Shown here: in pieces, positions 25,513 through 37,471 of the stretch
Layout of the letters: each line of letters starts with the position of its first letter
Position numbering within the stretch: the first letter of the stretch is position 1
DNA from: Alphaproteobacteria bacterium
Lineage (GTDB): Bacteria > Pseudomonadota > Alphaproteobacteria > UBA828
DNA: 64,000 nucleotides
Assembly: GCA_022826665.1 (NCBI GenBank)
Contig: JAJDUK010000024.1
Coordinates: 1-64,000, forward strand
Direction: 5' to 3'
The notes under the pieces: generated by a model
What the model was told of the DNA's origin: nothing
Databases searched by the model: none
The model's input: only the letters and a program-made list of their open reading frames with translations
Made by a program: the position numbers and the translations under genes

Positions 25513-26163
25513 ATGAGAGCAATTCTGTCAGCCGTGGCCGGGAGCGCCTTCGTGGCCCTGGCAGCGTTGTCCGCCCCAAGCCAGGCCGAACAGGCCGGTC
25601 TCTACTTCGGCATCGATGTTGGGCTGTTCGACTTCGATCTGCCCGGCAAGCTGTCGGAGTTCGAAGGGTGTAACAACGGCAGCTGCGACGACATCGCGTC
25701 TCCGAGCTACAACGACACCAATTTTCGCGTCAGTGGCGTCGTGGGCATGGGGCTCACCGAGATGCTTCGGGCCGAGGCCGAGGTGTTTTTCGACATCGAC
25801 ACGGCCTCGGGGAGCGAGCAGCAGGAGCAGGCGATCAGCGCCTCGATCTCCGGCGACGTCCGCACCTATGGGGTGATGCTGAACGCCTGGGTGGACCTCG
25901 GAGCCGGCACGACATGGGGCATCTATGGCGGTGGCGGCGCCGGCATGCTGTTCGCCGACACCAGCCACCGAATTGTCGATAGAGCGCAAAACGCTCTCCA
26001 AGGCAGTGGCGACGGGACGGACACGGAGTTCGCCTATCAGCTGGGCGTGGGCGTTCACTTCCAGGGCTGGCATGTCGGCTACCGCTACCTCAAGACCGGC
26101 GACCTCAACGACTACGGCGATATGACCCAGCACGTCTTGCTGCTGGGCCTGCGCATGTGGTGA
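25513..26163 (+). CDS. outer-membrane beta-barrel protein
   Basis: A 216-residue exported protein. A signal peptide ends near PSQA before EQAGLYFG. The rest alternates glycine and aromatic residues (GLYFGIDVGLFDF, YGGGGAGMLFAD, GWHVGYRYLKTGD) and closes with a strand ending in an aromatic residue (LLGLRMW), as in small outer-membrane barrels of the OmpW/Omp25 kind. It probably forms an 8-stranded pore or anchor in the outer membrane. GAGGGGAA precedes the ATG. It is alone between the binding-protein pair and ribF, and its ligand is unknown. Confidence 0.7.
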   Translation: MRAILSAVAGSAFVALAALSAPSQAEQAGLYFGIDVGLFDFDLPGKLSEFEGCNNGSCDDIASPSYNDTNFRVSGVVGMGLTEMLRAEAEVFFDIDTASGSEQQEQAISASISGDVRTYGVMLNAWVDLGAGTTWGIYGGGGAGMLFADTSHRIVDRAQNALQGSGDGTDTEFAYQLGVGVHFQGWHVGYRYLKTGDLNDYGDMTQHVLLLGLRMW

Positions 26164-26254
26164 GGCGCCCCGCCCCAAATTGACTCAACAGTCATCGACG
26201 CGCCTGAGCGCCGCGGCTATTCTCCCGCCCGCTCGGATTGGGGTAAACGCGCCC

Positions 26255-27241
26255 ATGCGCATCGTTCGACATTGGCAAAGCACGCCCGCGGAGGCGCGGG
26301 GCGCGGTGGTCGCCATCGGCAATTTCGATGGCGTCCATCTGGGCCATCGCGCGGTCATCGAGGAAGGCCGGCGCATCGCGCGTGCCCTCGGCGCACCGCT
26401 CGCCGTGCTCACCTTCGAGCCCCACCCGCGTCAGGTGCTCGCCGCCCCGGAAGAACCCTTCAGGCTCACGCCGTTCCGGGTCAAGGCCCGCCGACTCGAC
26501 GCCCTCGGTATCGAGTTTCTCTACGTCGCACGCTTCAACCGCGCCTTCGCGGCGCGCGAGCCCGCGTCGTTCGTCGCGGACGTGGTGGCGGCGGGCATCG
26601 GCGCGCGCCACGTCGTGGTCGGCCACGACTTCGCCTTCGGCCGCGGGCGCGCCGGCACAGTGGAACTGCTCACCGAGGTGGGCGGGTCGCTCAGGGTCGG
26701 CGTGACCAGCATCGAGGCCGCCGGCACGGGCACCACGATCCATTCGGCGAGCCGAGCCCGGCGCCTGCTGGCTGACGGCGAGGTCGCCGCGCTGCCCGAG
26801 GTGCTCGGACGCTATTGGGAGATTGACGGCCACGTCATCGCAGGCGACCGCCGCGGCCGCACCATCGGCTTCCCCACCGCCAACCTGCGCTGCGCCAGCA
26901 TCCTGCACCCGGCGCGCGGGGTCTACGCGCTCTGGGCCCAGCCCGACGGCGACGAACACTGGTACCCGGCGGTGGCCAATCTCGGCCGCCGGCCGACCTT
27001 CGACAAGACGGAGGACTTGCTCGAGGTGCACATCTTCGATTATGCCGCCGATCTTTACGGCAAGCGGCTGCGTGCCGCGTTCGCCGACCGTGTGCGGCCC
27101 GAGCGCCGCTTCGACGGCATCGAGGCGCTCAAGGCGCAGATTGCCGACGACTGCGACACCGCCCGCGCCATTCTCGCCCGCTTGCCCGCGCCGGACGCCG
27201 ACGAGTCCGCCGCCCTGCCCCGCCGCCAGGCCAGCTCATGA
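26255..27241 (+). CDS. ribF: bifunctional riboflavin kinase / FAD synthetase
   Basis: A 328-residue RibF that phosphorylates riboflavin to FMN and adenylates FMN to FAD. The nucleotidyltransferase half opens with IGNFDGVHLGHRAVI and contains FEPHPRQVL. The kinase half has GDRRGRTIGFPTANL and the LEVHIFDYAADLYGKRL end. The frame is open upstream, but the ATG at 26255 matches the family start. Its stop overlaps the ileS ATG (27238-27241), the usual order in alphaproteobacteria. Confidence 0.95.
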   Translation: MRIVRHWQSTPAEARGAVVAIGNFDGVHLGHRAVIEEGRRIARALGAPLAVLTFEPHPRQVLAAPEEPFRLTPFRVKARRLDALGIEFLYVARFNRAFAAREPASFVADVVAAGIGARHVVVGHDFAFGRGRAGTVELLTEVGGSLRVGVTSIEAAGTGTTIHSASRARRLLADGEVAALPEVLGRYWEIDGHVIAGDRRGRTIGFPTANLRCASILHPARGVYALWAQPDGDEHWYPAVANLGRRPTFDKTEDLLEVHIFDYAADLYGKRLRAAFADRVRPERRFDGIEALKAQIADDCDTARAILARLPAPDADESAALPRRQASS

Positions 27242-30108
27242 CCGCCGACTACCGCGATACCGTCCTCATGCCGCGCACCGCCTTCCCCATGAAGGCGCGG
27301 CTGCCCGAACGCGAGCCGGCGATGGCCGCGCGCTGGGAGGAGATCGGTCTCTACCGGCTTCTCAGGGAGGATTCGGCCAGGCGCCCCAAGTTCGTGCTGC
27401 ACGATGGCCCGCCCTACGCCAACGGCCACCTCCACCTCGGCACCGCGCTCAACAAGATCCTGAAGGATGTCGTCGTCCGCTCCCAGCAGATGCTGGGCAA
27501 GGATTCCGTCTACGTACCGGGCTGGGATTGTCATGGCTTGCCCATCGAGTGGCAGGTGGAGCAGGCCTACCGCAAGGAAGGGCGCGACAAGGACTCCGTC
27601 CCGGTCAGCGAGTTCCGCGCCGATTGCCGCGCTTTCGCCGAGCACTGGATCGACGTGCAGCGCAGCGAGTTCAAGCGTCTGGGCGTGATCGGCGACTGGG
27701 ACGATCCCTATACCACCATGAATTACGCGGCCGAGGCGCAGATCGTGCGCGAGCTCGGGCGCTTCCTGGTCGACGGCAGCCTCTACCTGGGCGCCCGACC
27801 GGTCATGTGGTCGCCGGTTGAGAAGACGGCGCTGGCCGAGGCCGAGATCGAGTACCACGATCACAAATCGGTGGTGATCACCGTCGCCTTCCCGGTGATC
27901 GAGAGCCCGCTGGAGGCCCTCGACGGCGCCGCCATCGTTATCTGGACGACGACGCCCTGGACCATCCCGGGCAACCGCTGCATCGCCTACGGCGAGGCGG
28001 TGCGCTACGTGGTGTTGGAAGTGACCGAGGTCGCGGACGGCGCGGCAGTGACACCCGGCGCCCGCATCGCCGCCGCCGAGGCGCTGGCGCCCACCCTTTG
28101 CTCGGAAAGCGGCATCACCGGCCACCGGGTGATCGCCTCCGATCTCCCCGGCACCGCCTTCGCCGGCACCGTCTGCGCCCACCCCCTGCGCGGCAGGGGC
28201 TACGACTTCCCGGTGCCGCTGATCCCGGCCGATCACGTCACCACCGAGCAGGGCACCGGCTTCGTCCACATCGCGCCGGGCCACGGCGCCGAGGATTTCG
28301 AGGCGGTCGCGCTCCATAACGTGGGCTTGGCCGCAGGCGGCGGCGATCGCAAACCGATCGAGACTCCCGCGACGGTGGACGACGACGGCTGCTTCTACGA
28401 TCACGTGCCGGAGTTCGCCGGCAAGCACGTCTACAAGGTGAACGGCGAGATCGCCGACGCGCTGGCCGATGCCGACCACCTGCTCGCGCGCGGCGAAGTG
28501 GTCCACTCCTACCCCCACTCCTGGCGCTCCAAGGCGCCGCTGATCTTCCGCAACACGAGCCAGTGGTTCATCAGCATGGAGACGACCGGCCTCCGCACCA
28601 CCGCGCTCGACGCCATCGATAACGTGCGCTGGGTGCCGCCGACCGGCCGCGCGCGCATCCGCTCGATGATCGAGACCCGGCCGGACTGGGTGCTCTCGCG
28701 CCAGCGCGTCTGGGGCGTGCCGATCACGGTCTTCGTCTCACGCGAGGACGGCGCGCCGCTGCGCGATGCGCAGGTGGTCGAGCGCATCGCCACCGTGGTC
28801 GAGCAGGAAGGCGCCGACGCCTGGTTCACCAGTGACAAGGCGCGCTTCCTCTCGCCGGGGTACGACCCGGAGGCCTACGACAAGGTCACCGACATCCTCG
28901 ACGTCTGGTTCGAGAGCGGCACCACCCACAGCTTCGTCCTGGAGCAGCGGCCGGAGCTGATGTGGCCGGCATCGCTCTACCTCGAAGGCTCGGACCAGCA
29001 CCGGGGCTGGTTCCACAGCTCGCTGCTCGAATCCTGCGGCACCCGCGGCCGCGCGCCCTACGACGCCGTGCTCACTCACGGCTTCGTGGTCGACGGCGAT
29101 GGGCGCAAGATGTCGAAGTCGCTCGGCAACGTCATCGCACCGCAGCAGGTGAACGAACGCTACGGCGCCGACATACTGCGGCTCTGGGTGGTGAGCACGG
29201 ACTACGCCGAAGATCTCAGGATCAGCGACGAGATCCTGCGGCATCAGGTCGATTCCTACCGGCGGCTGCGCAACACGCTGCGCTACCTGTTGGGCAACCT
29301 CGCCGATTTCCACGCCGCAGAGCGCCTGCCGGCATCCGAGCTGCCCGCGCTGGAGCGCTGGGTACTGCACCGGCTCCACGGCCTCGACCGCGACGTTCGA
29401 CGCTGGTGCGAGGACTTCGCCTTCCACGAGATGTTCGTGGCGCTGCATCACTTCTGCGCGGTCGATCTCTCGGCCTTCTACTTCGACGTCCGCAAGGATT
29501 CGCTCTATTGCGATCCGGCGCATTCGACCCGCCGGCGCGCCGTGCGCACCGTGCTCGATCGGCTGTTCGACTGCCTGACCGCCTGGCTCGCGCCCTTCAT
29601 CTGCTTCACCGCCGAGGAGGCCTGGCTCGCCCGCTACCCGGACGACACGAGCGTGCACCTGCGCGTCTTCCCCACGCTGCCGGCCGACTGGCAGGACGAC
29701 GCGCTGGCCGAGCGCATCGAGCGCATGCGCACGGTGCGCCGCGTCGTCACCAAGGCGCTGGAAGAGGCTCGCGCCGCCAAGATCATCGGCTCCTCGCTGG
29801 AGGCGGCGCCCGCGGTGTTCGTGCACGAACGCTACCGCGACGCGCTCGCCTTCGAGGACGACGACTGCGCGACGCTCTTTATCACCTCCGAGGCGACCAT
29901 CGCGCCGTGGAGCGAGGCGCCCGATGGGAACGGTCTCGTCACGCTGCCCGAGGTGCCCGAAGTCGGCGTGCTGTTCGCGCCGGCGGCGCACAAAAAATGC
30001 GCGCGCTGCTGGCGGCTCCTGCCCGATGTCGGTCGCGACGAGCGCTATCCGGACATTTGCGGGCGCTGCATCGGCGCCGTCGAGGCTGCCCGCCCGGCAG
30101 CCGCCTAG
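27238..30108 (+). CDS. ileS: isoleucyl-tRNA synthetase
   Basis: A 956-residue class I synthetase that charges tRNA-Ile. The HIGH motif is present as HLHLG ([13 protein letters not shown]), the KMSKS loop as [11 protein letters not shown], and a C-terminal zinc site is formed by CARCWR and CGRC near the end. The central editing domain ([16 protein letters not shown]) is present. It is full length and overlaps the ribF stop by four bases. Confidence 0.97.
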   Translation: MTADYRDTVLMPRTAFPMKARLPEREPAMAARWEEIGLYRLLREDSARRPKFVLHDGPPYANGHLHLGTALNKILKDVVVRSQQMLGKDSVYVPGWDCHGLPIEWQVEQAYRKEGRDKDSVPVSEFRADCRAFAEHWIDVQRSEFKRLGVIGDWDDPYTTMNYAAEAQIVRELGRFLVDGSLYLGARPVMWSPVEKTALAEAEIEYHDHKSVVITVAFPVIESPLEALDGAAIVIWTTTPWTIPGNRCIAYGEAVRYVVLEVTEVADGAAVTPGARIAAAEALAPTLCSESGITGHRVIASDLPGTAFAGTVCAHPLRGRGYDFPVPLIPADHVTTEQGTGFVHIAPGHGAEDFEAVALHNVGLAAGGGDRKPIETPATVDDDGCFYDHVPEFAGKHVYKVNGEIADALADADHLLARGEVVHSYPHSWRSKAPLIFRNTSQWFISMETTGLRTTALDAIDNVRWVPPTGRARIRSMIETRPDWVLSRQRVWGVPITVFVSREDGAPLRDAQVVERIATVVEQEGADAWFTSDKARFLSPGYDPEAYDKVTDILDVWFESGTTHSFVLEQRPELMWPASLYLEGSDQHRGWFHSSLLESCGTRGRAPYDAVLTHGFVVDGDGRKMSKSLGNVIAPQQVNERYGADILRLWVVSTDYAEDLRISDEILRHQVDSYRRLRNTLRYLLGNLADFHAAERLPASELPALERWVLHRLHGLDRDVRRWCEDFAFHEMFVALHHFCAVDLSAFYFDVRKDSLYCDPAHSTRRRAVRTVLDRLFDCLTAWLAPFICFTAEEAWLARYPDDTSVHLRVFPTLPADWQDDALAERIERMRTVRRVVTKALEEARAAKIIGSSLEAAPAVFVHERYRDALAFEDDDCATLFITSEATIAPWSEAPDGNGLVTLPEVPEVGVLFAPAAHKKCARCWRLLPDVGRDERYPDICGRCIGAVEAARPAAA

Positions 30109-30143
30109 CCGGCTGCGCGGCGCCGGGCTCGGGAACGGCGGCC

Positions 30144-30623
30144 GTGCTCCGCCTCGGACTGGCAGTCGCGGCCGCCGCCATTGCCGCCGATCAGCTCACC
30201 AAGTGGGCCGCGCGCGATGCGCTGTGGGATCCGCCCCGGCGCATCGAGGTGACCTCGTTCTTCAATCTCGTTCCTGCCGAGAACAAGGGCATCAGCTTCG
30301 GCCTGTTCCAGAGCGAGGGCGCCGGCATGCTGCTGATCGTGGGCCTCGCACTTGCGATATCTGTCGGGCTCGGTGTCTGGCTGCACCGCAGCCGCTCCCG
30401 CTGGCAGGCGTGCGCGCTCGGTCTCGTCATCGGGGGCGCGATCGGCAACGTGGTCGATCGCCTCCGCCTCGGCTGGGTCATCGACTTCCTCGACTTTCAC
30501 GGCGGCGGCTATCACTGGCCGGCCTTCAACCTTGCGGATTCCGCGATCAGCGTGGGCGTCGTCATGCTGATCGTCCACGGCTTCTTGATGAAGCCGCGGA
30601 AAGCGCCTAGAAGTGAGTCATGA
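30144..30623 (+). CDS. lspA: lipoprotein signal peptidase II
   Basis: A 159-residue inner-membrane aspartic protease that removes signal peptides from diacylglyceryl-modified prolipoproteins. The two catalytic aspartates lie in GNVVDRLR and FNLADS, and four membrane segments are visible. The GTG at 30144 gives the standard N-terminus ([20 protein letters not shown]). The open frame extends upstream inside ileS and is not coding there. The stop overlaps the next lipoprotein gene (ATGA). Confidence 0.94.
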   Translation: MLRLGLAVAAAAIAADQLTKWAARDALWDPPRRIEVTSFFNLVPAENKGISFGLFQSEGAGMLLIVGLALAISVGLGVWLHRSRSRWQACALGLVIGGAIGNVVDRLRLGWVIDFLDFHGGGYHWPAFNLADSAISVGVVMLIVHGFLMKPRKAPRSES

Positions 30624-31216
30624 GGCATGGGGCACACCAAACGATCCGGCGTTGGGGCGTTGGCCGCGGCGTTGCGGCGGGCCTCGGCGCTCTGGCGCTG
30701 GTGGCGTCGCTTTCAGCCTGCGACAACATCGGCAGCGCCTTCGGCCTGGGCAAGAACGCGCCGGACGAGTTCGCGGTCGTGCGCAGCGCGCCGCTCACGC
30801 TGCCGCCCGACCTCACCTTGCGCCCGCCCCGGCCCGGCGCGCCCAACGCCAACGAGGCCTCGGTGCGCGAGCAGGCCGAGAGTGTCCTGTTGCAAGAGTC
30901 CGGCACCGGTTCTGCCGAGAGCGCGACCGCGACGAGCGGCGAGACCGCCTTCATCGAGCGAGCGGGCGCGGCCGACGTGGACCCGAACATCCGGCGGATC
31001 GTCGACCGCGAGTTCTCGGGCTACGCCTCCGAGGACGAAAGCTTCGTCGAATCCCTCATGTTCTGGCGGGAAGAGCAGCCACCGGGCGAGGTGGTCGACG
31101 CGGAGGCCGAGGCCGAGCGGCTGCGCGAGAACATCGAAGCGGGCGAGCCCGTGACGGCGGGTGAGACGCCGACGATCAAGCGGCGCGAGAAGGCGCTTCT
31201 CGAAGACCTCTTCTAA
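30620..31216 (+). CDS. DUF3035 lipoprotein, BamF-like
   Basis: A 198-residue lipoprotein with a lipobox LSAC (C34) directly after lspA. The body shows the DUF3035 pattern ([26 protein letters not shown], then a glutamate-rich tail ending KALLEDLF). This family is described as the BamF accessory subunit of the outer-membrane protein assembly complex in alphaproteobacteria. It is co-translated with lspA, whose product would process it. The BamF role is from family knowledge, not from a visible motif. Confidence 0.82.
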   Translation: MRHGAHQTIRRWGVGRGVAAGLGALALVASLSACDNIGSAFGLGKNAPDEFAVVRSAPLTLPPDLTLRPPRPGAPNANEASVREQAESVLLQESGTGSAESATATSGETAFIERAGAADVDPNIRRIVDREFSGYASEDESFVESLMFWREEQPPGEVVDAEAEAERLRENIEAGEPVTAGETPTIKRREKALLEDLF

Positions 31217-32515
31217 ATGACCCGGCAGGGCTGCGAGGGAGCGCCGTCCACCGTCGCGCCGGCCGTGCATCAGGACATCACGACTTGCCTCGCCGAGGCC
31301 GTTGGGCCCGGTGGGATCGCGCGAGACGCGCTCGAGGGACTGTTGCCCGAGGCGGGGCGTGTGCTTGCCGACTTGCGGCGGGCCCGCGCGGCCGGGACGC
31401 AGTCCTTCCTCACATACGCCGATGAACGTGACGACCTCGCCGCGCTGGTAACGTTGGCCGGCGAGTGGCGCAGGCGCTTTCGCCGCCTCGTCGTACTCGG
31501 CACCGGCGGCGCCAACCTGGGCGGTCAGGCACTCGCCGCCACCGGGCCGGAGAGCGAGCGGCTGCTGTTTCTGGATAACGGCGACGGCGACCGCCTCGAC
31601 CGCGTGCTGAGCGGGCCGGATCTCGACAGCACCGGGTTCCTGGTCATCTCGAAATCGGGCGCCACCGCCGAGACTCTCGCGCAGGCGCTGCTCGTGCTGG
31701 GCGGCACGGAGCCCGCCAACGTGGCTGCGATCATCACCCAGCCCGGCGAGAGTCCCCTGCGCCGCCTCGCTTCGCGGTTCGGGCTCACGGTCCTCGATCA
31801 CGACCCGGCGCTCGGCGGCCGGTTCTCGGCACTCTCCCTGGTCGGACTTCTGCCCGCGATGTTCGCCGGGGCGGACGGCACGGCCGCCCGCGACGGCGCC
31901 CAGGCGGTGCTCGCGGCGGCGCTGGGGGTGCCTGCACCCCAAGACTCGGCGCCGGCGATGGGCGCCGCGCTCGCGGTCGCCGCCATGCAAGCCTGGCCGG
32001 CGGCCAACATGGTGCTGATGCCCTATGGCCCAAACCTCTATCACTTTGGACTGTGGTATCGGCAGCTCTGGGCCGAATCCCTCGGCAAGGACGGGCTGGG
32101 CTCCACCCCGATCTTGGCCCCCGGCCCGGTGGACCAGCACAGCCAGCTGCAACTCTTCCTGGACGGCCCCGGCGGCAACCTCTTCACCATCCTCGAAGCG
32201 CCGGAGACCGCGCCCCGCAGGGTGGACGCCGCCTTGGCCGACGCGATCGGGGCCGGCTACCTGGGCGGACATCGCCTGGGCGATTTGATCGCGGCCCAGG
32301 CGCGGGCCACGGCCACGATGTTGACCGGCGCCGGCCGGCCAGTGCGCCGCCTCAGCGTCCCGGCGGCCGACGCACGCGCCGTCGGTGCCCTGATGATGCA
32401 CTTCATGCTAGAGACGGTGGTGGCCGCGCACCTGCTCGGCGTCGATCCCTTCGACCAGCCGGCGGTGGAACGGGGCAAGGAACTGGCGCGCCGCGACCTG
32501 GAGTCCGAGCCATGA
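31217..32515 (+). CDS. pgi: glucose-6-phosphate isomerase
   Basis: A 432-residue Pgi that interconverts glucose 6-phosphate and fructose 6-phosphate. The motifs are [39 protein letters not shown] and [14 protein letters not shown], the last containing the active-site lysine. It is shorter than the roughly 550-residue enterobacterial enzyme, as seen in other alphaproteobacteria. It starts directly after the lipoprotein stop and overlaps mutL by four bases. Confidence 0.93.
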   Translation: MTRQGCEGAPSTVAPAVHQDITTCLAEAVGPGGIARDALEGLLPEAGRVLADLRRARAAGTQSFLTYADERDDLAALVTLAGEWRRRFRRLVVLGTGGANLGGQALAATGPESERLLFLDNGDGDRLDRVLSGPDLDSTGFLVISKSGATAETLAQALLVLGGTEPANVAAIITQPGESPLRRLASRFGLTVLDHDPALGGRFSALSLVGLLPAMFAGADGTAARDGAQAVLAAALGVPAPQDSAPAMGAALAVAAMQAWPAANMVLMPYGPNLYHFGLWYRQLWAESLGKDGLGSTPILAPGPVDQHSQLQLFLDGPGGNLFTILEAPETAPRRVDAALADAIGAGYLGGHRLGDLIAAQARATATMLTGAGRPVRRLSVPAADARAVGALMMHFMLETVVAAHLLGVDPFDQPAVERGKELARRDLESEP

Positions 32516-34344
32516 CGATCCGTCTCCTGCCCGAAGGCGTGATCAACCGCATCGCGGCCGGCGAGGTGATCGAGCGGCCGGCCTCGGTGGTGAAGGAGCT
32601 GGTCGAGAACGCCATCGACGCGGGCGCACGCTCCATCGAGATCACGCTGGAGGAGAGCGGCCGTCGCTTGATCCGGGTCGCCGACGACGGCCGCGGCATG
32701 GCCCGCGATGAGCTGCCGCTGGCGCTCGCCCGCCACGCCACCTCCAAGCTCGCCGAGGACGGCGATCTCTGGTCCATCGCCACGCTCGGCTTCCGCGGCG
32801 AGGCGCTGCCCTCCATCGCCGCGGTGAGCCGGCTCACGCTCGCGAGCCGCGCAGCCGGGTCGGACAACGCCTGGTCCATCGAAGCCGCCGGCAGCGAGCC
32901 GGGCGCCCCCACGCCCGCCGCCCGCCCGCAGGGGACCACCGTCACGGTGGCAGACCTCTTCTATGCGACGCCGGCACGACTCAAGTTCCTCAAGGCGCCG
33001 CGCACCGAATCGGGCCACGTCGCTGATGTCGTCAACCGCCTCGCCATGTGCCATCCCGCCATCGGCTTCACCCTCAACGACGGCAGCCGCACGCTGCTCC
33101 GCGACGGGCCCCACGAAGATGCGCCGGCCGGGCGCCTCGCGCGCCTCGCGCTGGTCATGGGCCGCGAGTTCGCCCAGAACGCGCTCCCCATCGATGCAGA
33201 GCGCGAAGGCGTGCGGCTCACCGGCTACGCGGCGCTGCCCACCCTCAACCGCGCCAGTGCGCAGCATCAGTATCTCTTCGTCAACGGCCGGCCGGTGCGC
33301 GATCGCCTGCTGCACGGCGCCGTGCGCGCGGCCTACGCCGACCTGCTGCATCGTGGGCGTCACCCCATGGCGGCGCTCTTCGTCGATCTCCCGCCCGACA
33401 TGGTCGACGTCAACGTCCACCCGACCAAGGCCGAGGTTCGCTTCCGCGACGCGGCGCCGGTGCGCGGCCTCATCGTTGGTGCGCTCAAGCGGGCGCTCGC
33501 CGCCGCCGGCCATCACGCCGCAACCACGGTCGCCGACGACACCCTCGCCGCCATGAGGCCACAGGGTAGCGGCGCCGCTCGCGGGGGCCCTGCGGCGAAT
33601 CGCGGGTATGGCGCGCCGCCGCCCTCACACGCACCGTTGCTCGCCGAGGCCCAGACCCGTTACCAGGCGCCGCTGGACGCGCCCTCTGCCCGGATCGAGA
33701 GCCCGCCGCCGGCCGACGAGGCCATCCCGCCAGCGGTCGAGGCTGGGGACGGCCCACCCGTCGCCTATCCCCTGGGCGTCGCCCGCGGGCAGGTGCACGG
33801 CACCTACGTCGTGGCCCAGACCGATGACGGCATCGTGATCGTCGACCAGCACGCGGCCCACGAGCGCATCGTCTACGAGCGCATGAAGGCCGCCCTCGCT
33901 GACACTGGCATCCAGCGCCAGATCCTGCTGATCCCGGAGGTGATCGAGCTCGACGAGACGGCGGTCGGCAGGCTGGAAGCGCGAGCGAGCGAGTTCGCCG
34001 ATCTCGGCCTGGTGCTGGAGCGCTTCGGGCCGGGCGCCGTGGTGGTGCGCGAGGTGCCGGCGCTCATCGGCAACGGCAATACGCAAGGCCTAGTGCGCGA
34101 CCTCGCCGACGAGCTCGCGGACTGGGACGACGCGACGACGCTGCGCCAGCGGCTCGGCGACGTGTGCAGCACCCTCGCCTGCCACGGCAGCGTCCGCGCC
34201 GGCCGCCGGCTCAATGCCGACGAGATGAACGCGCTCCTGCGCCAGATGGAGGCGACACCTCACGCGGGCCAGTGCAACCACGGCCGGCCCACCTACGTGG
34301 AGCTCAAGCTCGCCGATATCGAGCGCCTCTTCGGCCGCCGTTAG
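32512..34344 (+). CDS. mutL: DNA mismatch repair protein MutL
   Basis: A 610-residue MutL. The GHKL ATPase domain begins [21 protein letters not shown] and includes VADDGRGM and [10 protein letters not shown]. The C-terminal domain has [12 protein letters not shown], the metal-binding motif of endonuclease-type MutL, and QCNHGRPT near the end. It would nick the error strand after MutS recognition. The frame is open upstream inside pgi; the start was set at the ATG overlapping the pgi stop. Confidence 0.95.
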   Translation: MTIRLLPEGVINRIAAGEVIERPASVVKELVENAIDAGARSIEITLEESGRRLIRVADDGRGMARDELPLALARHATSKLAEDGDLWSIATLGFRGEALPSIAAVSRLTLASRAAGSDNAWSIEAAGSEPGAPTPAARPQGTTVTVADLFYATPARLKFLKAPRTESGHVADVVNRLAMCHPAIGFTLNDGSRTLLRDGPHEDAPAGRLARLALVMGREFAQNALPIDAEREGVRLTGYAALPTLNRASAQHQYLFVNGRPVRDRLLHGAVRAAYADLLHRGRHPMAALFVDLPPDMVDVNVHPTKAEVRFRDAAPVRGLIVGALKRALAAAGHHAATTVADDTLAAMRPQGSGAARGGPAANRGYGAPPPSHAPLLAEAQTRYQAPLDAPSARIESPPPADEAIPPAVEAGDGPPVAYPLGVARGQVHGTYVVAQTDDGIVIVDQHAAHERIVYERMKAALADTGIQRQILLIPEVIELDETAVGRLEARASEFADLGLVLERFGPGAVVVREVPALIGNGNTQGLVRDLADELADWDDATTLRQRLGDVCSTLACHGSVRAGRRLNADEMNALLRQMEATPHAGQCNHGRPTYVELKLADIERLFGRR

Positions 34345-34421
34345 AGGGGCGTTTAACAACGCAGATTTTAACGACCTGAGCGCCGTGTACGACTGTACGA
34401 ACGGGATTAAGGGAGCACCCC

Positions 34422-35012
34422 ATGGAACGGGAAGCGCGCTATCCGGATTACATCGGCATCTCGGACGTGAGCACGAAATCCTTCGAGCACATGCGCGTGG
34501 AGGGCTACTTCGACGGCCAGCCTTCCATCATGTTCGACGAGCCCGAGGGCTTCGACATCGGCGATCCACCCGATCTTCAGGGAAAATCACGCGGCTGGAC
34601 CCCCGTCCACGCTCAGCTCTGTGCTCTCGCCTCCTGCACCTCGATCACCATCACCGTGGTGGCCCGCGATCAGGGCTTCAAGTATCAGGACCTGAGGACG
34701 GATATCCGTTCTCTCATCGATATCCGCGGCTTCTTCTTCGATCTTCATCTGCAGCCCAAGTACGAGCAGATCAATTTCGACCTCCATGTGAAGACCCGCG
34801 AGAAGACGGAGCGGTTCAAGGAGCTCGCCAGGGAGACCGATCGCCGCTGCCCTCAGATCGGCCTGTTCAGGATGGCAGGCGTGCCGATGGTGATGAGCTG
34901 GTACCGGGAGGGGTCAAAGAGGCCCTTATTCGTCGACAGATTTCATATCGGGCGAGGCAGAACGCCCGAAGAAAAACTGATCGCCAAGCAGAAGAAATCC
35001 GACGCCAAATAA
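34422..35012 (+). CDS. OsmC-family protein
   Basis: A 196-residue member of the OsmC/Ohr superfamily. The central helix HAQLCALASCTSITITVVARDQG carries the conserved cysteine of thiol-peroxidase-type OsmC proteins. The N-terminal part (MRVEGYFDGQPSIMFDEPEGFDIG) is the beta-rich half. OsmC proteins reduce organic hydroperoxides in the cytoplasm. AAGGGAG precedes the ATG. It converges with livF, with only 36 bp between. Confidence 0.8.
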   Translation: MEREARYPDYIGISDVSTKSFEHMRVEGYFDGQPSIMFDEPEGFDIGDPPDLQGKSRGWTPVHAQLCALASCTSITITVVARDQGFKYQDLRTDIRSLIDIRGFFFDLHLQPKYEQINFDLHVKTREKTERFKELARETDRRCPQIGLFRMAGVPMVMSWYREGSKRPLFVDRFHIGRGRTPEEKLIAKQKKSDAK

Positions 35013-35048
35013 GCGGCCCATCGGGTTATTCTTGCCGCAGCCCGGCCT

Positions 35049-35753
<705 letters not shown>

Positions 35754-35774
35754 GGTCGTCTCCCCTCCCCGCCC

Positions 35775-36518
35775 CTATTGCCCCAGGTAGGCGTCGCGCA
35801 CCGCCTCGTCGCGCACCACGTCGTCGAAGGTGCCCTCCGCGATGATCTCGCCGAAGGACATCACGATGACCCGGTCCACCAGCGGCGCGAGTGCGCGCAG
35901 GTCGTGGCTCACGATGATGTAGGTGAGCCCGTCCTTTCGTTTCTTCTCGACCAGAAGCTCGGAAATCTGGCCGATCTCGCGCAGCGTCAGGCCGGCGAAG
36001 ACCTCGTCCAGCAGCAGCAGCGTGGGCGAGACGGCGACGTTGCGCGCCATCTCCAGCCGGCGCAGGTCGCCCATTGCGAGCTCGCTCGGCAGCATGTCGA
36101 TCTGCTCGTCCGAGAAGCCGACGCTGCGGCCGATGTCCGCCTCGGCCGCGTGGTCCGCCCCCTCGCTGACCAGCTTCCAGATGTCGTCCGGCGCCATGCC
36201 GACGCGGATGTTGGCGCCCACCGACATCTCGCCGAATGGCTGAGGCACCTGATAGGTGCGCGCGATGCCGCGCTTGACCCGCTCGTAAGTGGGCACGCGG
36301 GTGATGTTCTCGCCCCTGAACCAGATCTCGCCGCTGGTGGGCCTGAGCTCCGCCATGATCATGTTGAAGACGGTGGTCTTGCCGGCGCCGTTGGGGCCGA
36401 TCAGGCCGAGCGTCTCACCCTCCGCCACCTGGAAGGAGATTCCCTGCACGGCGCGGATGCCGCCGAAGGTCATGTGGAGGTCGCGCACCTCCAGCAGCGG
36501 GCCCGCCGTCGCAGTCAT
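35775..36518 (-). CDS. livG: Liv-type ABC transporter ATPase LivG
   Basis: A 247-residue ATPase starting MTATAGPLLEVRDLHMTFGG. Walker A is GPNGAGKTT and Walker B LLLLDEVFAGL. The usual LSGGQ-type signature is replaced by LAMGDLRRLEMARN, as in some Liv-type LivG variants. The ATG overlaps the livM stop (36515-36518). Upstream open sequence in the same frame is non-coding overlap with livM. Confidence 0.9.
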   Translation of the reverse strand: MTATAGPLLEVRDLHMTFGGIRAVQGISFQVAEGETLGLIGPNGAGKTTVFNMIMAELRPTSGEIWFRGENITRVPTYERVKRGIARTYQVPQPFGEMSVGANIRVGMAPDDIWKLVSEGADHAAEADIGRSVGFSDEQIDMLPSELAMGDLRRLEMARNVAVSPTLLLLDEVFAGLTLREIGQISELLVEKKRKDGLTYIIVSHDLRALAPLVDRVIVMSFGEIIAEGTFDDVVRDEAVRDAYLGQ

Positions 36519-37468
36519 CGGCGCCACTCCTGCACCTTGCGGCCGGCGTCGGCGATGATGCTGTAGATGCCCTCGGGCCGGACCACGTAGAGCACCAGCG
36601 CGATCGCGCCGTAGAGCAGGTAGCGTTCCATGCCGGGCATCACCGGCCTGAGATACTCGAGCAGGACGGTCAGGAAGTAGGCGCCCATGATCGGGCCGAT
36701 GATGGTCTCCGCCCCGCCCAGCAGCGCGGCGACCAGGATGGTGAAGAGGAAGTTGATCTCGAACATGCCGCGCGGCGCGATCGAGCCGATGTAGTGGACG
36801 TAGAAGGCGCCGCCGATGCCGGAGACCGCTGCGCTCACCGTGAAGGCGAAGAGCTTGAGCTTGGTGGTGTTGTGGCCGGTGCTGCGGACCGCCTCCTCGT
36901 TCATCCTGATGGCGCTCAGCGCGATTCCGAGCCGCGTGCGGATGAGCAGCCAGAGCACCACGCCGGTCACGAACATGATGCCGAAGCTCAGGTAATAGTT
37001 GTTGACCGCGCCGGTGACGATGGACTCGAGGCCCGACATGCCCCGCGTGCCGCCGGTGATCTTGGGCGCCACCACCTTGGTGAGCTGGTAGAGGATCTCC
37101 ATGAAGGCGAGCGTCACCAGTGCGAAATAGGTGCCGCGGATGCGCAGCGCCGGCAGGAAGAAGAGCGTGCCGCCCACCATGGTGGCCACAATCGCCGCCG
37201 GAATGCTGTAGTAGATCGGCACGTCGAAGCGGAAGCTCAGGATCGCCGTGGTGTAGCCGGCGATGCCGATCAGGAAGGGGTGGCCGAAGCTGATGTAGCC
37301 CGTCCGGCCGGAGAGAAAATCCCAGCTCATGGCGAACATCGCCAGGAAGTGGGCGAAGATCAGGATGCGCAGCGTGCCGGTGCCGACCACAAAAGGCAGC
37401 AGGCACATGAGCACGCCGAAGGCGAGCCACCAGCCCAGATAGCGCAGCGTCTCGCGGTCGATCGCCAC
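36515..37468 (-). CDS. livM: Liv-type ABC transporter permease LivM
   Basis: A 317-residue inner-membrane permease with about eight to ten hydrophobic segments and the family's TGYISFGHPFLIGIAGYT and GGAGTFYV-like SGIGGAFYVHYIG segments. It forms the channel with LivH. It starts three bases after the livH stop and overlaps livG. This tight spacing marks one operon. Confidence 0.92.
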   Translation of the reverse strand: MAIDRETLRYLGWWLAFGVLMCLLPFVVGTGTLRILIFAHFLAMFAMSWDFLSGRTGYISFGHPFLIGIAGYTTAILSFRFDVPIYYSIPAAIVATMVGGTLFFLPALRIRGTYFALVTLAFMEILYQLTKVVAPKITGGTRGMSGLESIVTGAVNNYYLSFGIMFVTGVVLWLLIRTRLGIALSAIRMNEEAVRSTGHNTTKLKLFAFTVSAAVSGIGGAFYVHYIGSIAPRGMFEINFLFTILVAALLGGAETIIGPIMGAYFLTVLLEYLRPVMPGMERYLLYGAIALVLYVVRPEGIYSIIADAGRKVQEWRR

Positions 37469-37471
37469 GGC

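Noticed and set aside
22496-25579. A 1027-codon open frame on the strand opposite the tandem binding-protein genes
   Set aside because: It mirrors the duplicated genes and is arginine/histidine-rich, as expected from GC-rich third positions. It has no family resemblance, and the forward genes have signal peptides and ribosome sites.
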